Positions 8,718 to 12,914 of a stretch of DNA of 12,914 bases are shown piece by piece. Positions within the stretch are counted from its first letter, which is position 1; each line of letters begins with the position of its first letter. A program made the translations under genes and the position numbers. The notes under the pieces were generated by a model, which had not been told where the DNA came from, made no database searches, and saw only the letters and a program-made list of their open reading frames with translations. The stretch is from Candidatus Peribacteria bacterium. Its GTDB lineage: Bacteria > Patescibacteria > JAEDAM01 > Absconditabacterales > Absconditicoccaceae. The stretch is taken from contig JAITQZ010000038.1 of assembly GCA_031288635.1 (NCBI GenBank), positions 1 through 12,914 on the forward strand. Direction: 5' to 3'.

Positions 8718-8756
8718 TTCCGGTCTACGGAATCATTGGCTAATAAAAAGTGCCAA
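8718..8756 (-). promoter_or_regulatory. Two tandem small hairpins in the pflB leader
   Basis: Between the pflB promoter and its ATG the minus strand has TTGGC/GCCAA (8752-8756 with 8736-8740, 11-nt loop), directly followed by TTCCG/CGGAA (8728-8732 with 8718-8722, 5-nt loop). The GC-containing stems stand out in an AT-rich leader of about 80 nt. They could protect the mRNA end or regulate expression; the function is unknown. Confidence 0.35.
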
Positions 8757-8765
8757 CGAAGGGAA

Positions 8766-8794
8766 ATTATAAAGAAAGAGAAAGGAGATTTCAA
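8766..8794 (-). promoter_or_regulatory. Promoter of pflB
   Basis: Minus strand: -35 TTGAAA (8789-8794), 17-nt spacer, -10 TATAAT (8766-8771), near-perfect consensus. It lies about 90 nt before the pflB ATG. A second TATATT at 8689-8694, 8 nt before the ATG, might be an additional -10 but lacks a matching -35. Confidence 0.75.
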
Positions 8795-8873
8795 GTCAAT
8801 TAGACGTATTATTTCATTATTTTCTCATTTCGCAAGACAAATTTTTCCCCCTTCTAGTATATCCAGAACAGAG

Positions 8874-8903
8874 AAAAAAGGCAACTTTTTTGCTACCTTT
8901 TTT
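8874..8903 (-). terminator. Rho-independent terminator of the HlyD-like gene
   Basis: Minus strand, 16 nt after the TAA at 8920-8922: AAAAAAGGTAGC, an A6 loop, then GTTGCCTTTTTT. The GGTAGC/GTTGCC stem uses two G-U pairs that are possible only in the minus-strand RNA, which fixes its direction. The flanking A6/T6 runs extend the stem and supply the U-tract. Confidence 0.75.
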
Positions 8904-8919
8904 CCCAAAAGTGCTTCCT

Positions 8920-10980
8920 TTATCCACCAATCAGTCATCCTCCTTCTGCTCGCATAGCAGTATTATCATCATTAACACCAGCAACATCCATTCCTTCTTT
9001 ATCAATAAAGACTCCCATAATCATATCCCCTTTTACGAGTCCCGTCAGGATTTCCGTATTCGCTTGGTCTGAAAGTCCGAGTTCTACAGGGACTTTCTTA
9101 TATTTTCCCTGCTCTGCTTTCATCACAAAGGTTCCCTCAAATCCTCTGGAAATCGCAATATTAGGAGCAAGCACAACATCAAAGACCTCTTCCAAAACAA
9201 TCTTCAACCTCGCAGTCATCGCTCCGAGAATGGTATCTTCTGGTTTCTTGGTAAAGACCACTTTCGCTTTGTAAGTAGTAGCACCTCCTCCATAATTCGA
9301 ATCATTCCCTTGGGATGTCGTATCAATTTCTAGTAAGGTACCTGTATAGGGAGAACCTGGCAACGCATCCAACACAATTTGCACCGGCATTCAAACAGAA
9401 ATTCTAGCAATATCAGACTGGTCTACATCTACCTGAATTTCCAAATTATCAGGATTTTCAATATAGACATACTTTTCTTCACTTGTAGCTGAAGATGCCC
9501 CTCCTCCAATGGTGTCTCCCAACTGAATATTCATCTTAGTAATGACTCCATCAAAATTTGCTTTGAGTACATATGCATCATACTTTTTTTGAATGGTCTC
9601 AATCAGCTTTTTCTTTTGTTTAATCGTATTGAGGATGAGCTTAATTTCTTCATTTTCCCCTTTCTCCAAATCGTCCAAAGCAGTTTTAGCAATTTTCAGT
9701 TCTAAATCTTTCATCTCATAGTCCATTTTGGTATCAGAAATTTTCTTGAGTTTCTCCACTTCAAACTGAGAAGCCTCAATCTGAGATTTCTCCACTTCTT
9801 GAGACATTTTCTCCAGCTCCAATTCCAAATCTACCAACTCTTGTTTTCTTTTTTCTCCAATTGTCTCCGGAGTAGCCAGTCCCAAAATCTCATCTATAGC
9901 TGTCAAAGCAGTATCTTTCAAAGTCCTCCCATCAGAAATCGTCACTGCAGACCACGATATCCCTTCGCTAGAAATACTCGCATCAAACATTTTATCGACA
10001 GCCAAACTCAGTTCTGTCTTTTTCTCGGCAAGCTCTTTTACCTTTTCATACTGCTGAATTAGCTGAGATTTCAGGGAAACCTCTGGCAGAGTCAACACCA
10101 CACCACTTTTCGCCCAAGTATCTATTAGAGAAATAATAGAGGAAACTTCATAAAATAAACGCTCTACCAAACTCTTCACAAACTGGTCCTTGGCTCCAAT
10201 ATAGATATAATAATCCGGTTTCTTCGTCCCATATTTATCGGTATAGAGCATCAATTTATCCAATGCATCCAATTCCTTTCTCACACCATCTACCGTCAAC
10301 TGTAAATCTCCCACCTTATTTTTGAGCACCTCATCTGAATACAAAATCTGATGAGATTTGTCCAATGCCATAATCTCTTCATAGGTCTTCTTTTTACTCT
10401 CATACGATTTCTGATTTTTCTCATAATTACTGAGCAGCTTTTCATAATCATTTTTCCTGTTGGTAAATTCATTTTCAATCGCTTGTATCGCCAAACTCAG
10501 AGAGGTATGAGCATTTTCTTGTTGATACAACAGAGCTTGATAAGCCTTTTCTGCCTGTAAAATTGCAAGTTCTCTTTTAGAAGTATCCTGAGCCTTTTCC
10601 AAAGCTCTCTGCTCATTTTCGAGATCAATTTTCGCTTGTTCTAGTTCATTATCTACTTCATAACTATCCATTTTTGCAACCACTTCACCCGCTTTCACCA
10701 AATCTCCCACTTTTTTATAGACTGCAGTAATTTTTCCAGTATTTTGAAAGGTCAATTTTTGCGTACTAGAAAATTTCGCCTTCCCATTCATCGTCAACAC
10801 ATTACTAATATCACCTTTCTCTACCACCATATCGTTAGAAAGATAATCACTACCAGCCGCCTCCTGAGAAAAGAAATGCTGATACGCCCATCGTCCACCT
10901 CCTCAAACCAAAACCAATCCCCCTATCAAAAAAAGCCATTTTTTCCAGCCCATTGCAAAAAGTTTGTGAATTCGTGTCAT
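8920..10980 (-). CDS. HlyD/MacA-type membrane fusion (periplasmic adaptor-like) protein
   Basis: Probably the extracytoplasmic adaptor subunit of an ABC-type export or efflux complex. The protein is 686 aa when TGA at 10903-10905, 9391-9393 (Gly530) and 8935-8937 are read as glycine. A short basic N-terminus is followed by a membrane anchor, WLFLIGGLVLVGGGG (about 15-29). The first half of a lipoyl/biotinyl-like domain follows (about 70-108, with V-G-D-L-V-K-A-G-E-V-V-A-K-M-D). A long, Glu/Lys-rich coiled-coil region fills about 105-460. The second lipoyl half starts near 467 (V-L-K-A-N-F-D-G-V-I-T-K), then a beta-barrel part with G-M-P-V-Q-I-V-L-D. The coiled-coil segment is much longer than the 60-100 residues of standard MacA. 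The ATG at 10978-10980 places a charged segment before the anchor. No ABC permease (MacB) or outer-membrane partner is encoded nearby. The gene appears monocistronic and divergent from mtaB. Confidence 0.85.
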
Positions 10981-11056
10981 CCTACGCTCATAGAAAATAA
11001 AAACTACTAAGATAATAACGAAGAAGGAGACTAAACCGTGACAGAAAAAGAAAACC

Positions 11057-11084
11057 TTGTTTTTTAGTCCTATTTTTTTATAGT
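11057..11084 (+). promoter_or_regulatory. Promoter of mtaB, leaderless type
   Basis: Plus strand: -35 TTGTTT (11057-11062), 16-nt T-rich spacer, -10 TATAGT (11079-11084), then only 6 nt (ACCAGA) to the ATG at 11091. Transcription would begin at the A of ATG or one base away, leaving no 5' leader. Confidence 0.55.
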
Positions 11085-11090
11085 ACCAGA

Positions 11091-12338
11091 ATGTATAAAA
11101 TCTTCGGCTGTAAAGTAAATAAATTCTACATCAACCAACGACTCACCTATTATCAAACCAAAAACGAATCGCTGGAAACTACCTTGCTCATCGCTACCTG
11201 TGTCGTCACAGACAGAGCAAAAAATAAACGACTCAAAGAGGCAGAAAAAGCATTAAAAAGCTGATTGAACGTCGCTATTACCGGTTGTGGAACGTTGGAC
11301 AAAGGGAAACTCCTTGCTGAGACAGAGTTTTTTGCTATTTATCCAGAACTCTTGCCCTACCAAAGCAAGATAAAACTATTGGGAGAAGCCCCACAACTTA
11401 CAGACGCCCCTAGTTCAACAGAAAAAGAACCATCAATAAAATCCTCTCTCTACACCAAACATTTCCTAATGATTCAAAATGGATGCGATAACCATTGTTC
11501 CTTCTGCCTCACCGTACTCAAAAGAGGGAAACACCAAAGCAGACCACTAACCGACATCATCACAGAAATCCAGCAAATCGAAGCTCAAGGAGGAAAAGAA
11601 ATCGTCTTAACAGGCGTCAATCTAATGGCACGAGGAGCCAGCACAACCAGAAACCCCACAGAAAGCAAATTTCCAGCACTCTTAGAAACCATCCTCCAAC
11701 AGACCCACATCCCCAGAATCAGAATTTCCAGCATTTGACCAGAATATGCAAACGACCACTTCTTTGAACTCGCCAACGACCCTAGAATTCTCCCCCATTT
11801 CCACTATTCCATTCAGAGTTTTTCAGACAACGTATTGCAAGGGATGAAAAGAAACTACAACAAGAAGCTACTAGACACCGTGCTAAGAAAAACCAGAAAC
11901 CTCCATAAAACACCCCCTTTCATAAAGGGGGGAATGGGGGATTTTTCAAGGAGAATCTCCATCGGTGCAGACCTCATCGTCGGATTTCCCGGAGAAACAG
12001 AAGCAGACTTTTTGGAGACCTTGAACGGCATTGAAACCTACAACATCACCAAACTCCACGCCTTTCCGTTCTCAGACCACCACAAAGGAGAGACCGTCCC
12101 TGCTTCCCTCTACTCTCACCAAGTACCACAAGAAATAAAAAAAGAAAGAGAAGCCAGACTCTTAGTAATGGGTGAAACCATCAGAAACGCCTTCATTGCG
12201 GACAATGCCTGAACCACCCACGAAGTCTTGATAGAAGAAAAAAAAGACGGGAAACGAAAAGGCTGGACAGAAAACTACATCCAAGTCGAATTGGAAGGAG
12301 CATACGAAAAAGGAGAAATCGTGACTGTTACCTTATAG
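11091..12338 (+). CDS. mtaB: tRNA (t6A37) methylthiotransferase, MtaB-like radical-SAM protein
   Basis: Adds a methylthio group to N6-threonylcarbamoyladenosine-37 of tRNA, improving decoding of ANN codons. The protein is 415 aa, with TGA at 11262-11264 (Gly58), 11736-11738 and 12210-12212 read as Gly. The N-terminal UPF0004 domain carries three cluster cysteines: F-G-C-K-V-N (Cys7; GCKVN is typical of MtaB, against GCQMN in MiaB), A-T-C-V-V-T (Cys37) and T-G-C-G (Cys66). The radical-SAM motif is N-G-C-D-N-H-C-S-F-C (Cys132, 136, 139). E-I-V-L-T-G-V-N-L and G-A-D-L-I-V-G-F-P-G-E-T follow, and the last 60-70 residues form a TRAM-like RNA-binding domain. The N-terminus is very short before the first Cys, but an upstream -10 box at 11079-11084 supports ATG 11091. 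Residues 272-288 (H-K-T-P-P-F-I-K-G-G-M-G-D-F) come from a palindromic repeat inserted in frame. Confidence 0.9.
11911..11946 (+). repeat. Short palindromic G/C-run repeat translated within mtaB
   Basis: CCCCCTTT (11913-11920), a CAT loop and AAAGGGGG (11924-11931) form a perfect 8-bp hairpin. It is followed by GAATGGGGGATTTTT, the usual tail of a dispersed repeat family. In this frame it encodes T-P-P-F-I-K-G-G-M-G-D-F, a peptide that recurs in unrelated proteins of many genomes that carry this element. The composition differs sharply from the surrounding gene. It sits in a loop just before I-S-I-G-A-D-L-I-V-G-F and keeps the frame open. Confidence 0.75.
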
Positions 12339-12375
12339 CAGAAAAATCTATCAAAAAGAATGAATCTAGAGAGTA

Positions 12376-12684
12376 TTACTTAAAGATGATTTCTTCAATG
12401 GTTTGTTGATATCACAAGGTTTGGAGCTGGTGGTTGATGTATGTTAGGAGCTCTTTTTTTCTTTTGAAGCTTTCTATTTTTGTGGCTTGGTCGTTGGTTT
12501 TCAAAAAGAGTTTCCCGTTTCTGACGTATCCTTCGATGGGTTCTTTGTCTCTGATGACGTTTTCAGCTTTTTTTTTAATTTGGAAAAAATCTTTTACGGT
12601 CTGGAGGGCGATAGTTCCAATCATTTTATTTCCGCGGTAATGTAGGGAGAGGCTTTTTCTGAGGGTGTCAAGGATAGGTTGCAT
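12376..12684 (-). CDS. Small DUF721/DciA-like protein
   Basis: The 102-aa product begins M-Q-P-I-L-D-T-L-R-K-S-L and ends with a pattern typical of DUF721: a strand (G-K-L-F-L-K-T), then A-T-K-I-E-S-F-K-R-K-K-E-L-L, then I-N-H-Q-L and a final I-E-E-I-I-F-K strand. In other bacteria DciA loads the replicative helicase. The match is by pattern only and is moderate. TGA 12412-12414 is read as Gly91, extending the protein to a TAA at 12376-12378. ATG 12682-12684 is preferred over the upstream ATG at 12754-12756: a good promoter ends 6 nt before it, and M-Q-P-I is a normal DUF721 start. The longer form would add 24 residues that overlap the promoter. It converges with mtaB, leaving 37 nt between the stops without a clear terminator. 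Confidence 0.5.
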
Positions 12685-12690
12685 AGAGGG

Positions 12691-12719
12691 AGTATAGGAA
12701 AAGAGGAGGAGATTTGCAA
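12691..12719 (-). promoter_or_regulatory. Promoter of the DUF721-like gene, leaderless type
   Basis: Minus strand: -35 TTGCAA (12714-12719), 17-nt pyrimidine-rich spacer, -10 TATACT (12691-12696), then 6 nt (CCCTCT) to the ATG at 12684. The spacing would start transcription at the ATG itself. It is the main reason for choosing this start. Confidence 0.55.
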
Positions 12720-12797
12720 GAAAATTTTCAACTATCGAGAAATCCTGCTTATTCATAGAGAGAAGAAAATTATATTTTGTAAGTGTTCACTGTACAT

Positions 12798-12914
12798 TTA
12801 AATAAGTCAATAGTTAGCAGAAAGGCTAGCATAATTTTTTTCAAAATTATGCTTACTTGTATTTCGAAGGGAATGAGCAATAGAAAGAAGTATAGCAAAA
12901 ACTTCAGCTCATTT
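12798..12914 (-). CDS. C-terminal end of an unidentified protein, possibly a transposase
   Basis: With TGA read as Gly (12909-12911 and 12807-12809) a frame enters from the right edge and runs 38 codons to a TAA at 12798-12800. It contains G-A-E-V-F-A-I-L-L-S-I-A-H-S-L-R-N-T, a credible amphipathic helix. That segment loosely recalls the end of IS66-type transposases, which have G-A-E-x-x-A-x-L-x-S-L. The evidence is only residue composition and this weak likeness. The stretch also contains a long AT-rich inverted repeat, so it may instead be non-coding. Confidence 0.35.
12828..12853. repeat. Perfect 11-bp inverted repeat (AT-rich hairpin)
   Basis: AGCATAATTTT (12828-12838) and AAAATTATGCT (12843-12853) are exact complements around a 4-nt TTTC loop. 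On the minus strand it is followed by AGCC rather than a U-tract, so it is not a standard terminator. It lies inside the weak reading frame at the right edge. It could be a mobile-element end or an operator. Confidence 0.5.

Noticed and set aside
11911..11931. CRISPR repeat or transcription terminator at the C5/G5 hairpin
   Set aside because: It occurs once, has no spacers, and sits inside an intact reading frame, so neither a CRISPR array nor a terminator fits.
12414..12756. Longer start for the DUF721-like gene at ATG 12754-12756
   Set aside because: The extra 24 residues overlap a well-spaced promoter, and the remaining protein begins like other DUF721 proteins at M-Q-P-I.

Overview
The window comes from a bacterium that reads UGA as glycine (genetic code 25), most likely a Candidate Phyla Radiation member of the Absconditabacteria (SR1) or Gracilibacteria. 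Under the standard code almost every gene here breaks into pieces at in-frame TGA. When TGA is read as Gly, each set of pieces joins in one frame into a single full-length, recognisable protein. Several of the TGAs fall where the family normally has glycine, for example before P-S-P-E-P-N in pyruvate formate-lyase and in the K-G-x-x-Y-F-G-M stretch of the IS5 transposase. TAA and TAG are the only stops used. Coordinates below follow code 25.

Layout, left to right. (1) 1-558: the N-terminal part of an IS5-family transposase (minus strand), followed by about 300 bp without a convincing gene. (2) 836-6127: a five-gene minus-strand cluster transcribed right to left: pncA (nicotinamidase), pncB (nicotinate phosphoribosyltransferase), nadM-Nudix (bifunctional NMN adenylyltransferase/Nudix), apt (adenine phosphoribosyltransferase) and prs (PRPP synthetase). 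It ends in a terminator hairpin. A strong promoter at 6402-6429 and an unusually long leader of about 268 nt precede pncA. (3) 6494-8680: pflB, pyruvate formate-lyase, minus strand, with its own promoter and terminator. (4) 8920-10980: a membrane-anchored HlyD/MacA-type adaptor with a very long coiled-coil region, minus strand, with its own terminator. (5) 11091-12338: mtaB-type radical-SAM tRNA methylthiotransferase, plus strand, divergent from the adaptor gene, carrying a palindromic repeat inside its reading frame. (6) 12376-12684: a small DUF721/DciA-like protein, minus strand. (7) 12798-12914: the C-terminal end of an unidentified reading frame.

How the genes work together. Prs makes PRPP, which PncB and Apt both consume. 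PncA supplies nicotinate to PncB, NadM adenylylates the mononucleotide, and the fused Nudix domain probably hydrolyses ADP-ribose-like nucleotides to AMP and ribose 5-phosphate, which Prs can reuse. The cluster is therefore a compact NAD and adenine salvage route centred on PRPP, as expected for a host-dependent organism with few biosynthetic pathways. The adjacent pflB points to a fermentative, anaerobic life.

No gene in the window has a clear Shine-Dalgarno sequence. At mtaB, the DciA-like gene and nadM, a good -35/-10 pair ends only 6-7 nt before the ATG, which suggests leaderless transcripts. The most interesting points for follow-up are the long pncA leader with its 10-bp complementary arms, the leaderless promoter architecture, and the palindromic repeat translated inside mtaB.
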